A DNA stretch of 64,000 nt from assembly GCA_019802505.1 (NCBI GenBank), contig JAFMOC010000003.1:5214501-5278500 (forward strand). The letters run 5' to 3'. Under the pieces are notes generated by a model, which saw only the letters and a program-made list of their open reading frames with translations, ran no database searches and was not told the DNA's origin. Shown one piece after another: positions 23,304 to 34,366 of the stretch (position 1 is the stretch's first letter; the number at the start of each line of letters is the position of its first letter). The translations under genes and the position numbers were made by a program. This stretch comes from Corydoras sp. C115. Lineage: Eukaryota > Chordata > Actinopteri > Siluriformes > Callichthyidae.

Positions 23304-24404
23304 TCTCGCTATATATATATATGTTGTGATTCACCACAGTACATGCAACTACATGAAATAATAGTTAGTTCAAAAACACTGTTTCATATCTCAATCATTA
23401 TTTCTAAAAAAAAAATAGGGCTTTTAACCATCTTCAACTCAAAATATTAAAACAGGAATCAGGAAGGCAGAAGAAGCTCTGGGGCTCCCAGGTTGAATAC
23501 TACTGTTAAATAATACTGCTAAGTAACTATTAACTATGGAGTAATTATAAAGTGTTAACTATTAAGTCAAACTACTGTACAATGCATTACATATAAAAAA
23601 TAAAATATTAGTGAATAAAACAGCTCTGCGTCTGTGAGAACCCCAGAAAATGTACTGCAATAATTAGATTTAATGCCTGTCCCAAGCTTTTCTGTCCTCA
23701 AATAGCATATAGCATAGCTTATCTGAATCATTTGCAATCACTGACCGCAGCACATGTAACACTTGAAGTAAATCCTGAAAGTGCTGTGCCACGTAGCGTT
23801 CACCACCAACTCAAAAAATGACAAATTGGAAAAGTAAAGGGTTGCTATTTGTGTTTTCATTAAATACACAGGCAGGTGAATGTCAGAATAAAAAAATAAA
23901 TAAAAACAATATCAGAAGTTGATTTTGCTATAAAACGTGACACGAGAGCAGGTTTGTAAAGTCAGATAATCAGAAAGCTTAACAGACTTACCTGAATAGT
24001 CTTGGTCTGAATGGTGTTCTGTTCCTGTGTTCACCCTACTGACCTGCATGGTTTTTAAGTAGTAGAAACTGCGTAGGTGTTGAAATTAAGTATTTTTAAA
24101 GACAATCAAAAGTTGTAATGCTTCCTGTTTCCATATAAAATATTTTATATCTTTCTTTCTCAAAAACGACAAGACATTGACTTTGTACATACTGTATTTA
24201 CAATTTTATTTACATGAGTATAATTTAGTATTATGGTATATAAACTGATATTACATAGATTAAAAATTATTTAGTATAATAATGTCTTACGACTAAGTCC
24301 TTTATTAAGTAATAAAATATCATGGGCTACTGTATTATTTTTTACATTGCGTAATCACCTTCCAAATTTTCAGCCATAAATTTGCTTTAAGGGGCAATAT
24401 AACA
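22651..24404. other. non-coding stretch
   Basis: AT-rich sequence with a CT microsatellite at 23262-23297. A minus-strand frame over 22568-22798 matches no family I know and overlaps the MITE arm. Confidence 0.45.
23262..23297 (+). repeat. (CT)18 microsatellite
   Basis: A pure CT run followed by ccctcactctcgc and a short TA run. Confidence 0.9.
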
Positions 24405-24760
24405 TCATTTAGTCATTTAGCAGATGCTTTTATCCAAATCGACTTACAAATGAGAACATTACAAGTCAGGAGTTGTGACAATGTACTGTTGTAAAAAGCG
24501 CTATATAAATAAATTACTTGACTTGACTTGAGTTATTCAGAAAACCTACTATGCTGTAAATTCATCAAACCTGATTGTTATTTGATGCTGCGCCCCCCCC
24601 CCCCTTTTAATTTTTTTTACAACAGGCATTTGTTAAAAAAGATGCGTCTTCAGAGGTTTCTTAAAACTTTTTAGTGATACTGCCATTCGGACAGAGTTGG
24701 GAAGATCGTTCCACCATTTTGCAGTGAAGTGAGAATTAGCTCCTCAGTGAGGTGGAATCG
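24405..24760 (+). repeat. interspersed repeat, family shared with 55970-56230
   Basis: It begins catttagtcatttagcagat and continues through cgacttacaaatgagaacat, ctgtaaattcatcaaacctg, a C run (24593-24604) and acaacaggcatttgtta. The same order is seen at 55970-56230. The end (gatcgttccaccattttgca, gaggtggaatcgccaggcgg) resembles the body of a repeat common in teleosts. Class unresolved. Confidence 0.65.
24474..24531 (+). repeat. LINE/SINE 3'-tail fragment
   Basis: It is inserted into the surrounding repeat, because the 56-kb copy lacks it. It reads gacaatgtactgttgtaaaa, then agcgctatataaataaatta and a TTGACTTGACTTGA tail, like the 3' ends of L2-type LINEs and the SINEs that use them. Only the tail is present, as in a heavily 5'-truncated insertion. 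Confidence 0.6.
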
Positions 24761-26585
24761 CCAGGCGGCAATCATCACAAGGACCAGTATTCTTATGTGA
24801 GCATGTTGGGCATTACAAAGAATCAACATCAGTTGGGGGAATGTAACAGTTATATTTATAAAACGTTCCTCACAGGAAATTCAAATTTGGAAATCTGTGT
24901 TCACTCATTTGCTTATAATTTAAGTTTTAAGGTTTCTCAAAGATTTCACCAAACCTTTTTTTAACATGTATTATGCACAATCCTTTGAAGCAGTCAAGCT
25001 ACTGAGAAAAAAGCCTTCCTTAAAGTGTCGAAACAAAAATTGAATGTAAAACAAGATGTCTTAAAAAGTATTAGTTCTCAGTAGTAAAGTTGAAATATAT
25101 ATATAAAACCGACATAATTTAGTGGCATAATGAAGATGAAAGATAAATTATAATTTTAATATACTTTTTACCTAATGACTAAATAAATTATGACCACATA
25201 ATACTGTTGCACAGCAGGTAAACTAAAATAAATTGCTTTTCCTAACCGAAAGAGACCTTGTTAAGTCTTGTCTGTTGTGAAAATGGCCCCTGAAAATACC
25301 TGCATCCAAGTCACACATGAAAATGAAATCCCCACTGGTCTTTCTCATTGCTCGTCCATCAGGGTGTGTGGCAGAAATCATAAACAATGTTTACCCAATT
25401 CATCATAAATGATTGCTTACACTATGCCGTCACTAATTTCAAGATCTTATTATATCTACCGCAGGGTCTTTTATTGATTTTTAACTAAAAGCATTTCATA
25501 TGCTCAATCATGTGAGTTCTGGCAGACCTGAACAAATCTCATCCACCACCGATGTCATGCCATCGCAATAACATTAAACCCAAAGTACACACCCAAAATA
25601 AAATCTTACAGCTTTCTTTACTTTTACTAGCATTTCATAAGTTTTTATCATTTTTTTTCCAATTTAAAATTTAAGTTTTTTGTATTTTTGTCTGATTCTA
25701 CCTTTTCAACAATCTCTAATAAAATAGCTGTAGCACACATTAGGTGTTACATCTATACATGTCCCTTGATGTCTGTGTACATTCTCACACTATTCACTCA
25801 TACTGCCAGCCAAAATTTTTGGAACACGTTAATATTAGGTTAATGACATAAACACAGTTCCACTTAAATAACCGAAATTGTTCAAGGTAAATAAAGCAAA
25901 AAAAAATATATATATATATATATAAGATGCAATAATAATTTTACTATCAGAGGTTAACTCAAATCTTTGTTTGATTTTTTAAGGATTGTTTAGCAATAGA
26001 CAGCTGCTCCAACTTAGCTTTGATAGTTGATGTAAACAATTCTGTTTAATGTCCCAACTTTTGTTTATTACCCCAAAAACTACTGATGCTATATAAGCAG
26101 TCTTGAAAACAAACAGAAGGGGAGGACATAATGACAAAAAAAAAAAAAAAAAACAATAAAAAAAAATTATAACCAATAAAATTATATTGTAGGTCTGTCC
26201 TTTAGAGAAATTGCAAAAAAACACACTAAAAAACAAGTGAGTACAATTCCCTATAGCAACAACAGGTACTTGAGAACAGGAGAAAACTGACAGATCTTGC
26301 AGACCGAACGCCACAACAAAATAAGGAAATCATAAAATTAATTGGTGTAATTAGCACAGCTTAATGCATGTCCAAATAAACAAGTTTCCATTTCATTTGT
26401 GAAGACGAGACCTTGATCTGCATGTTTAAAAGGCAGAGCAGAAGGAAAATAAAAGAACAAGGGGGGGGGGGGTGTGCAGGATCAGATTATGATCAGGTTT
26501 GAAAATTCAACAGTGTAGTATGAACTGATAACTGGAATATTTTTTAATATTTGAAACAACACACAAGGTTTTTGTATGCCATCTA
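24761..26585. other. non-coding stretch
   Basis: AT-rich sequence with a TA run at ~25905-25922, an A run at ~26139-26156 and a G run near 26460-26472. The sequence actgccagccaaaattttt near 25802 is reminiscent of a Tc1 terminal repeat but has no partner that I can place. Confidence 0.4.
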
Positions 26586-26589
26586 GAAG

Positions 26590-26985
26590 GTAAAAGAAGG
26601 TTCCTCAGTGTGTGACAACAACTATAAAACATGGAGTAATTTGCATGATGGTCTGGGGTACTTTTGCTGAATCCTGATTTAGTAGCTTGCACAGGGTAAC
26701 TGCCACAGTGAACAAAAAGTGCTACCGAAGCATTTTGAAGCATGAATGCCCAAGGGTTGGTCAAGGGTTCATATTACAGCATGATACTGACTCAAAACAT
26801 ACTTCTAGATTATATCAGAGCCATCTTAGAAACAAGAACAAGGTGGTCACGTTGAAGAATGGAAGTTATTTTGGAATGAAGTGGACAGAGGATTGACAAC
26901 ATACAAGTGCAGTACATTTGTAAGAACTTTTGCAAAAATGTTGAAAAGAACAATATCTGAATTTAATTGAAGAAATAAATCCTTA
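26590..26985 (+). pseudogene. Tc1-type transposase remnant
   Basis: Plus-strand translation around 26610-26900 gives a catalytic-core fragment with MVWGTF, LHRVTATVNKKCYRSIL, VGQGFILQHDTDSKHTSR and YQSHLRNK. It has stop codons and is degraded after the second aspartate region. It belongs to a different Tc1 subgroup from the elements at 19074 and 37091. No clear terminal repeats remain. Confidence 0.8.
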
Positions 26986-27068
26986 ATTGTGTTCAGCTGT
27001 CTGCAAAAACATTTTTGAGTCCAACTTGTATATAAAGTTTGATCAGAATTATTTCATTTTGTCTGTTA

Positions 27069-27095
27069 TTTATTTGTTTTATGTATTCATTTATT
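27069..27095 (-). promoter_or_regulatory. candidate polyadenylation signals for astrotactin
   Basis: On the minus strand, AATAAA occurs at 27069-27074 and again at 27090-27095, about 800 nt after the astrotactin stop codon. These are the first perfect hexamers I see downstream. Use as the true 3' end is inference only. Confidence 0.3.
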
Positions 27096-27887
27096 AATAT
27101 TAAAATTGCACTTGAGACATTAAACTGTGGTATTTTTATGTTCTTTTATAAAGTTTGGCCAATGATACTGAACAAGAAGCCCTGGATCACAATTAACATT
27201 CTTATTCAATGAAAGTGGGTTAATATGCATGATGTGGTGATCACTAGATCTCTAAATTTTCATATTAATGGGCCTTTCTTAAATTGTGAACTTTTAGCTG
27301 TGAACATTAGCTAATCTTGATTAAATGTTAGTGGCATACCCTAAAATTTTAAAACGCAAAACTGGGTTTCATATATATTTGATCATATATCTCTATTTGA
27401 ATGCCTTCAATCTTCCAGCAGATGGGATAGAACATGACAGTCAGTGTTTTAACAATTATAATTAGTTCCTTCTCACATCTTTGTAAATAAAGTAGATAAT
27501 GATCATCCCAACAATAAAAAGATGTATGGATAGGACAGATAAAATCCCTGTTTGGTGTTAATTTTCAGGCCTTTGCATTTTGGATGATTTAGGCTTTTGC
27601 ATTCCATTCTTGTTATATAGGCTTATTCTTCAAAGTTTCAGGCTTATCAACTTATATAACATGCCTGTTTTGTCATCCTTCCACAGTTTAATATTTGCAA
27701 CACTGTGATTGTACCACTGTACCTTTTTTAGTGAGGCCTTTCCTTACAAAATAAAAAATCAAAAGTTCAACTTTTTCAAAAAAACAACTCTTTGCTGAAG
27801 AAAAAAAAAGGAAAAGTTCCTTCTTCCTCTGCCAAAGTGAAACGAAGTCTTGTGTTGCAAAACCAGAGAAGAGTGGTCCAAAAGGTC

Positions 27888-28125
27888 TCACCGAAGTTTA
27901 GACTTGCCATATATGTTACGCTGGACAGATAAGATTTTCTCTATGCAGGTAAGTCGGGTCTCATGTAGTGAGCTGTGCCAAGTGCTGCCAGCTAATCGAA
28001 TGTCTTCAGCCCGACACATGACATAAGGCATGGTCTCAATCCTGCTCTGGATGTAACCACTTCGAAGAAGAGAACGACAAAGGGCACTGATTCTTTCTAC
28101 TCGTCGCAGGATCAGGTGAGCTTTT
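27888..28125 (-). CDS. astn1/astn2: astrotactin, last coding exon (C-terminus)
   Basis: The minus-strand exon follows the acceptor TTTTTTACAG (28126 onward) and reads 78 residues after the split arginine codon, ending YGKSKLR then TGA at 27888-27890. It starts KAHLILRRVERISALCRSLL and includes GYIQSRIETMPYVMC. In astrotactins the annexin-like domain closes the protein, and the KAHLILRR and NTYGESKGR-like ends recalled for the family match. Astrotactins are neuronal membrane proteins (MACPF, FNIII and annexin-like domains) acting in glia-guided migration and receptor trafficking. The 3' half of the exon is more diverged than the previous exon. ASTN1 versus ASTN2 cannot be decided from memory. 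Confidence 0.88.
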
Positions 28126-28848
28126 CTGTAAAAAAAAAAAAAATATATATATATATATATATTTTATTTGAAAATTTTGGAACACTTTAGGAATTTGCTG
28201 CAAAGGTCACATATTAATATGTAGTTTTGCCAGTTTGTTCACTTTATGTCCTGAGATGTACTGAAGTACTTTTATAAAATTTACTAAGCATAGTTAAATG
28301 TAATTTTTTTATTTTATTCTAGGTAATTTAAATGAACAAATACACCAAATAACAAAACAAGTGTTATTGCTTATTAAGTAAACAAAGTTGACTTTAGTTA
28401 TTTTAGAAAAAAATGAATGACGTAATATTTAAAGGATATTAGCACAATACACTGTCAAGTGCAGTGGTAGTGCATGATTAGTTGAGCTTGTGAACCCCTC
28501 TGTATACCAAGTATCGCAGTGTAAATTGTAAGTCAATCTATCCAAAAGCTTCAAGCATTCATGGCGGTAAATGAAAAGAATTATGGTTTCGTGTAATATT
28601 AAAATCCTAAACCCAATAGTAGTAGTGTGGCAAAGCTTTGCATAAATGAAATTTTATGTTCAAGATATTATGCTACCAAATATTACAAGAGATGCTCATT
28701 ATAATTAAATATTACATCAATGCATTCAGGGTGTCTGGGAAGTGATTGAAGGCTGCTGTAATTGTATTTTGGGCAACTTTTCCATCTTCAAACCTCATCT
28801 GGCACTAGCTCTCACTTGTGGTGTAAAATTGGATGTCTAGCTGTCTCA

Positions 28849-29220
28849 CCATGGTAAAGTCATTCATTCATTCATTATCTCCCGCTTTATCCTCTATTAG
28901 GGTCGCGGTGGGGTTCCCCATGCCCATCCAGGGGAGAATGTCTCGGGCGCTGGGCAGATAGACCCAGGACAGAGCGCCAATCCATCGCTGGGCACACACT
29001 CACTCACACAGTCACACTTTATATGGGGCAATTTTGAGAATTCAATTGACTTGATCCATGTTTTTGGACTGTGGGAGGAAACCATAGAACCCGGAGGAAA
29101 CCCACGGAGACACGGGGAGAACATGGAAACTCCACCCAGATAGGGATTCGAACCGGGAACCCCTAGCGCTGAGAGGCGAACGTGCTTACCACTAAGCCAC
29201 CATGCCGCCCCCATGGTAAA
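28849..29220 (-). repeat. full-length tRNA-headed SINE with target duplication
   Basis: The body is 28859-29210, in minus orientation, the same sense as the host gene. The 10-bp duplication ccatggtaaa flanks it at 28849-28858 and 29211-29220. The head reaches the ggcggcatggtggcttagtg start, and the tail is (GAAT)n. It is very close to the copy at 7695-8041, so it is a relatively recent insertion. Confidence 0.88.
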
Positions 29221-29479
29221 AAGAAAATTGGCCAAACAAGTTGATAGAAGTGGACATGACTTTGGGATCTGTCTATCCCATCTGACCCAGGCAAACTGTC
29301 TGGTGGAGATAGATTACCGATTAAACAGAGTGCTAAGAGCATGACAAAACAATTTATTTTCCTAGTCTTCTACTCCAGCATGAAAGGTCTAGATAAATGA
29401 GTTGTCTGTGACACTGGATCAAAGTCTTTCTGCCAAAAAAGTGAAATTGTTCCACACAACAGATTCACTACTTAAAACT

Positions 29480-29930
29480 CTTGTCACACACAGGTTTCAG
29501 TTGTGCAATCAGTCATAGTACAAACTTCTAGAATAATGGAACATTAGCAGTGATAGTGAAACAACTGGTGAGGCTGGAGGACCATTTGTAGTAAGAAACC
29601 CAAACAAGTACCACCACAGAGCAGGTATTATTTGTTTGATGCATTATTCCTATCCCAGCATTGGCACTGAGGTGTTTAAATAAAACTACAGCAGCATTGT
29701 TGCACTAAAACTCCCTCACTGCATCAGTGTCCCTGCAGAACTGACAATAAACAATACACCAGACAAATTATAAATGATCCTTGATGGTCCTGACCAATAG
29801 AGAACAGAGAATCAAGAGGGGACTAAAAAAAGAACACAGATGTACTATAGTCTGTAATTATAAGACTAAATTTCATCTATATGGTACGTGGAGAAAATAG
29901 ACAATGGAGCAAGAAGGGGGTGTGTCCAAA
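29480..29930 (+). repeat. old interspersed repeat, teleost-type
   Basis: Degraded sequence with ggcactgaggtgtttaaat, ccaccacagagcaggtatta, atcagtgtccctgcagaact and gatggtcctgacca in an order I recall from an abundant fish repeat. A second old copy lies around 55840-56560. No coding capacity. Class unknown; recalled from general familiarity, not from a search. Confidence 0.45.
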
Positions 29931-30594
29931 TGTTTAAGAATGTCAGATTGTATAATACTTAAATTAAATTAAAGTAATTTAAAAAGTTGTTGATATAAAA
30001 GAAAATATAGTAATGATAATGTTTGAAAACACATTTAAAGTCATGTCTGATGAAATTGGTTAACTTTGCATGTAAACATGCTACCCATTTAACCAGTTAT
30101 TCATCTGCAGGGTTCTTTCTAGTGTTTTCTCTACATTCAGATATTGAGCATCTAAGACCAGATCTTTGACAGATCATGTGAGGAAAACAGCTGCAAAAGA
30201 TTGCAAGTTGTTTGAATTAAGTAATGTAACATTTCTTTTCTTTGGACAAACTGTCCTAGCAAGAGATTACGGAGTAGATTAGAAACGGATCTTAGGAAAG
30301 ATCACAGTATGTGCAGGACCTCTCTTTCATATCACTTGCCTAAGGTTTCCTGGAGATATCGAAATAATTAACTTGTAAGACGTCAGTGAGCAAAGAGCGT
30401 TTAAGGGGTTTTGACAGTGCCTAATGTTGTCCCACACAGTCACACAGTCCAGAATCTATGGTGCCAATATTAGCTCCACTGCCCAGGCTGACCAATTTTG
30501 TAAGACATGAAAGATGCTTGATCAAAGAAAATACCCCCCTGAAGATATAATTTTATATCATTTAATTAATCTTATCTAGGCATTACGTTCACAA

Positions 30595-30928
30595 GGGTGT
30601 TCCCCATGCCCATTCAGGGTAGAAAGTTTCGGGGGGCTGGGCAGACACCACCAGGACATAGTGCCTATCGCTGGGCACACACTAACTCACACGAGCACAC
30701 TCACCCACACACTTCCACACACACCACTATATGGGGGTAATTTGGATAGGGGAAATTAAACACAGCCAGTTCAAATTGAATCCTTGTTTTTGGACTGTGG
30801 GTCCAACCTGGAGAAAACCCACACGAACAAGGGGAGAACACAGAAACTACACTCAGACTGGGATTCAAACCTGAATCTTCAGCGCTGAGAGGCAAACATG
30901 CTAACCACAACGCCACCATGCTACCATA
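30595..30928 (-). repeat. tRNA-headed SINE, old copy
   Basis: Minus orientation, strongly diverged. Keeps gttccccatgcccattcagg, ttggactgtggg, gagaaaacccac, cagcgctgagaggcaaac and a mutated head. A CCA/ACC-rich patch follows at 30932-30955. Confidence 0.8.
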
Positions 30929-33056
30929 ACCCCCCCCCACCACCACCACCACCACAAATGATTCCAACCCTTTATGTACCAGTGACAACATCTAGAAATA
31001 TGAAAACAATGCTGTTTGAGAAAATATAAAGTTAATTAATTTACATATCAAGATTTTTACTTTAAAATAAATTGTGCTTCTTTGCAGCCACTCTAAATAA
31101 GTAGAAATTCAGTAAACAAGCCACAGCAAATATACCTCCTTGTTCAGTCTGTTTATTGTGATTGTATGAGATAAAATCTGAATACTTTTTATAAAGCAAA
31201 CAAAACACTTCATAGTTGTCAAGGCTAAATCATTCCACTGTGCATTAATTATGGGATTACACTTTTTGTCAATAAATACACTAAACTACTTAAGTCTAAA
31301 CTTATGCGAATCTTGCTTTTAATGCATTAGAAATATTATGTAATTTGATACTCTCACCAAAACTGTGCTTGGCAGGAATGGTTGAATGTTTGTGCAGAAA
31401 ATTGTACTCCAAAGTATCAGCGATGGTCAGTGACTCAAACGCAAAACTATTTCAGCTGTTTGTCCTTTTTCTTATTCATTTCACCAAAAACATATGAAAT
31501 AGCGCTCCTCCTTGTGGAACAAAGTTTCTTAACAAACATGCAGTCAACTTAGGAAGGGGCTTTGAAAACATTTCCAATTTAACCAAATACGCTATCCATT
31601 TTTTAGCTTGGACAATAAATTTATATTTTCAATGGGTATTAGCTGTTTTAATTATGTTTATTTTGGAAGTAGTGCTGTGCATCCATTACAAATAATAACC
31701 TGCAAGAGGAAATGACTCATGAATTTAAATGTAAGATTGATGGAAAGATTATTGTAGGGTTTATTTTGGGAGGAACATGGTGATCACTCAAAAAAGTGAC
31801 CCGTAAAAACAAAGACTAATAGTAAATCATTGTTTTTTATTGGAATGTAATTGAATTTTTATTTAGTTTATTTGAAGAGGAACATGCTGCATCAGCAACC
31901 TATGTAAGTAATGAATTAATATGGCTGGCTTTTTATATATCCTATAGTTGGAAAATGCATGCATGACATTAAAATGTTTTTGCAAAATACCATACATTTT
32001 TAAGTAGGTATGGTATGGCATTCACAACCCCTTTTGTTGTTGTTGTACTAACTGCCAAATGAAACAATATTATGGATAATATACCTGCTTCAGGAATAAA
32101 AACCAGCGACTGCAAAAAAATATGACAAAATGCAAATATTTTGGCAGATTATAGGAATATAAAAACATCAAAATGGAACATTAAACCAATATGCCTGAAA
32201 AAAAAGGAAATGAACAATTAAACACATAGGAATGAATGTTTGAAATAGAACCTGTCCAAAAACAATAACATGATATATTTAAAATTACATGTAAGATAAA
32301 CATGCAGCCCTACAATGTTGTATTATTCAATTGACATGGCTAACTAACATCTTGGATCTTCATCTGTTAAAAAAAAGAAAGTAAAAATGTAAAATGTAAA
32401 ATAAATAAATAGGTTAGTCCATTAATAATCCTACAAAGCTTGTCTGATCACTAATAATAACTGAATGCAGATTGATATAATACAAATAATAATTCAAATA
32501 TTTTCAATATATCTTTATGGAAGAGTAAAAATAGATGACAAGTGCAACTTTTCCAATGTTACATATTTTACTCCACAGCCAAGACTCTCCTCCTCTCAGT
32601 CTCACCTCACCACATTCAACAACATAACCACATCCCAGATGAACACTATCACCACACCTGATTATCTGGCTTTCATTCACAAATCTGTGCTTCATTGCAA
32701 TGCATAGTTACATTATTCCTCCTACAATTCAACTTTATTTTTCTTTTTAAAAGAGACTTTTTCTATTATTTTTTTTTATTTGCTGAAAATTAATCGATTC
32801 GCTTACAGGTCATTATTTAATCTTTGTGTTCTTTGTGTAAAAATCTCCTAATTGTGTTGAGCTTTTGAAAGATTTGAAATTTGTTATTTGTATGGAAAAT
32901 TATATTGAAAGCCTATATATAGCCATTTAGATCTTACTCTAAAATCTTAGACAAGACATTACATATCTAAAATATTACCACAACCACACACCTCCTTTAC
33001 AACTACAACACCACCAGTCTTTTGAGGAGGAGTAACATGTAGCAATGTAATGAGTT

Positions 33057-33501
33057 TGTTACAAATGTTCGTCTTTCCCCGGGAGAGGGCGGCTACGCGG
33101 AGTTGTTGCGTACGACCGCTCGCGCCTAGTGAGCGCTTCCCGGGTACCGACCACGTGGGGAATAATGCGTGCGCCGGTCCACGGAAGCACTCCCACGAGT
33201 GCGACCCACGCGGAGGCAATGCGCCGCAACGTGGTTGAACGCGGAAGGAGAGAGAGACACCGGGATAAAATCCAAAAGTAGAATTTAATAAAAATTGGTG
33301 ACGGGACACCAACAGAAATGGGGAAACAAACGAACAAATTAACACAGGGCATAAAAACTACAAAACAAAGATGTGCGCCGACATACAGGAAAACGAAGAC
33401 TAAATAACAAATCAACTAAACACGTGCACAAAACAAACCAATCACCCAACTGAAACAATTAAGGACCAAACGAGGGACAGGTGCCACAGGCATCTGTGAC
33501 A
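33057..33501 (-). repeat. 3' LTR of short LTR element A
   Basis: 445 bp, almost identical to 33917-34366; the main difference is a short gap near 33227. It has a GC-rich U5 (33060-33240) and an AT-rich U3/R. Confidence 0.92.
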
Positions 33502-33513
33502 TACCCCCACCCC
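33502..33513 (-). other. polypurine tract of short LTR element A
   Basis: The plus strand tacccccacccc directly adjoins the LTR end. On the element strand it is a G-rich purine tract ending right at the TGTCACAG start of the 3' LTR. Confidence 0.75.
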
Positions 33514-33654
33514 AAGGGTCGCGCTAAAAGGGAAGCGACCCAACAAAAAAAAAAAAAAATTATAATAATAACAATAAACAGTTCTCAAAAAACAAAAAAG
33601 GGGGGGTAACGGTCCCTCTGGCGATGAAGCCTGTTGGCTGCCCCCTGCTGACAG

Positions 33655-33895
33655 CGTGGAGTACGTCATCTCGCTGCGGGGGCGCGGATCGGCGCCCTCT
33701 TGCTGCGAGGCGGGGATAGCTCCCCTGGTGTCCAGAGTCTGCGGCTGGCGGACCCTGGTGCTCGGAAAAGGCGATGGAGCGGTCCCTGGCTCCCTGACTC
33801 GGCAATCGGCGAACCCTGGTACTCCGCTTCTTCAGCGGCGCAGCCTCTGGTCCTCCGGCTCAGCGGTGGGTGACCCCTGGTGTCCGGAACTCTCC
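33655..33895 (-). repeat. internal ~30-bp degenerate repeat array of element A
   Basis: The plus strand shows repeated blocks opening with cc(c/t)ctggt(g/a) followed by tcc or ctc and a gcggctggcgga-like half, spaced by about 30 bp. A minus-strand frame over part of it gives a recurrent QG..P-type pattern. The unit length is a multiple of three but no long uninterrupted frame is shared with copy B. Confidence 0.6.
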
Positions 33896-33905
33896 AGATA
33901 GTTGG

Positions 33906-33915
33906 GCACGTCTTT
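33906..33915 (-). other. self-priming site (PBS) of short LTR element A
   Basis: The plus strand reads GCACGTCTTT 1 nt from the 5' LTR edge (33917). The same LTR contains AAAGACGTGC on the plus strand at 34232-34241, so the element RNA carries two perfectly complementary 10-mers. The LTR one begins 30 nt after a TATTTAGT box (34264-34271), i.e. at the expected RNA 5' end. There is no tRNA CCA complement. Confidence 0.7.
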
Positions 33916-33916
33916 C

Positions 33917-34366
33917 TGTTACAAATGTCCGTCTTTCCCCGGGAGAGGGCGGCTACGCAGAGTTGTTGCGTACGACCGCTCGCGCCTAGTGAGCGCTTCC
34001 CGGGTACCGACCACGCGGGGAATAATGCGTGCGCCGGTCCACGGAAGCACTCCCACGAGTGCGACCCACGCGGAGGCAATGCGCAGCGCCGCAACGTGGT
34101 AGAACGCGGAAGGAGAGAGAGACACCGAGATAAAATCCAAAAGTAGAATTTAATAAAAATTGGTCACAGGACACCAACAGAAATGGGGAAACAAACGAAC
34201 AAATTAACACAGGGCATAAAAACCACAAAACAAAGACGTGCGCCAACTTACAGGAAAACGAAGACTAAATAACAAATCAACTAAACACGTGCACAAAACA
34301 AACCAATCACCCAACTGAAACAATTAAGGACCAAACGAGGGACAGGTGCCACAGGCACCTGTGACA
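33917..34366 (-). repeat. 5' LTR of short LTR element A
   Basis: 450 bp. In element orientation the order is TGTCACAG start, TATA-like TATTTAGT, the presumed RNA start GCACGTCTTT, an ATTAAA polyadenylation-like hexamer (34149-34154), the GC-rich U5, and the end GTAACA. Confidence 0.92.

Larger units (their letters stand above)
33057..34366 (-). mobile_element. short self-primed LTR element without gag/pol (copy A)
   Basis: Two LTRs of about 445-450 bp (TGTTAC..GTGACA on the plus strand) enclose only 415 bp. A perfect 5-bp target duplication GAGTT lies at 33052-33056 and 34367-34371. The purine tract GGGTGGGGGTA beside the left LTR sets the orientation as minus, the same sense as the host astrotactin gene. 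The internal part encodes no gag, protease, RT or integrase and is filled with degenerate ~30-bp repeats. By size and content it is a TRIM-like non-autonomous element. A second member of the family is at 54357-55675. Confidence 0.92.

Noticed and set aside
25800..27020. Terminal repeats for the Tc1 remnant at 26590
   Set aside because: actgccagccaaaattttt at ~25802 and gtctgcaaaaacattttt at ~27000 are suggestive but not inverse matches, so I did not extend the element.
33057..34366. GC-rich exon or CpG-island promoter of a host gene
   Set aside because: The same sequence is repeated as paired LTRs with target duplications, and copy B shows the same layout.
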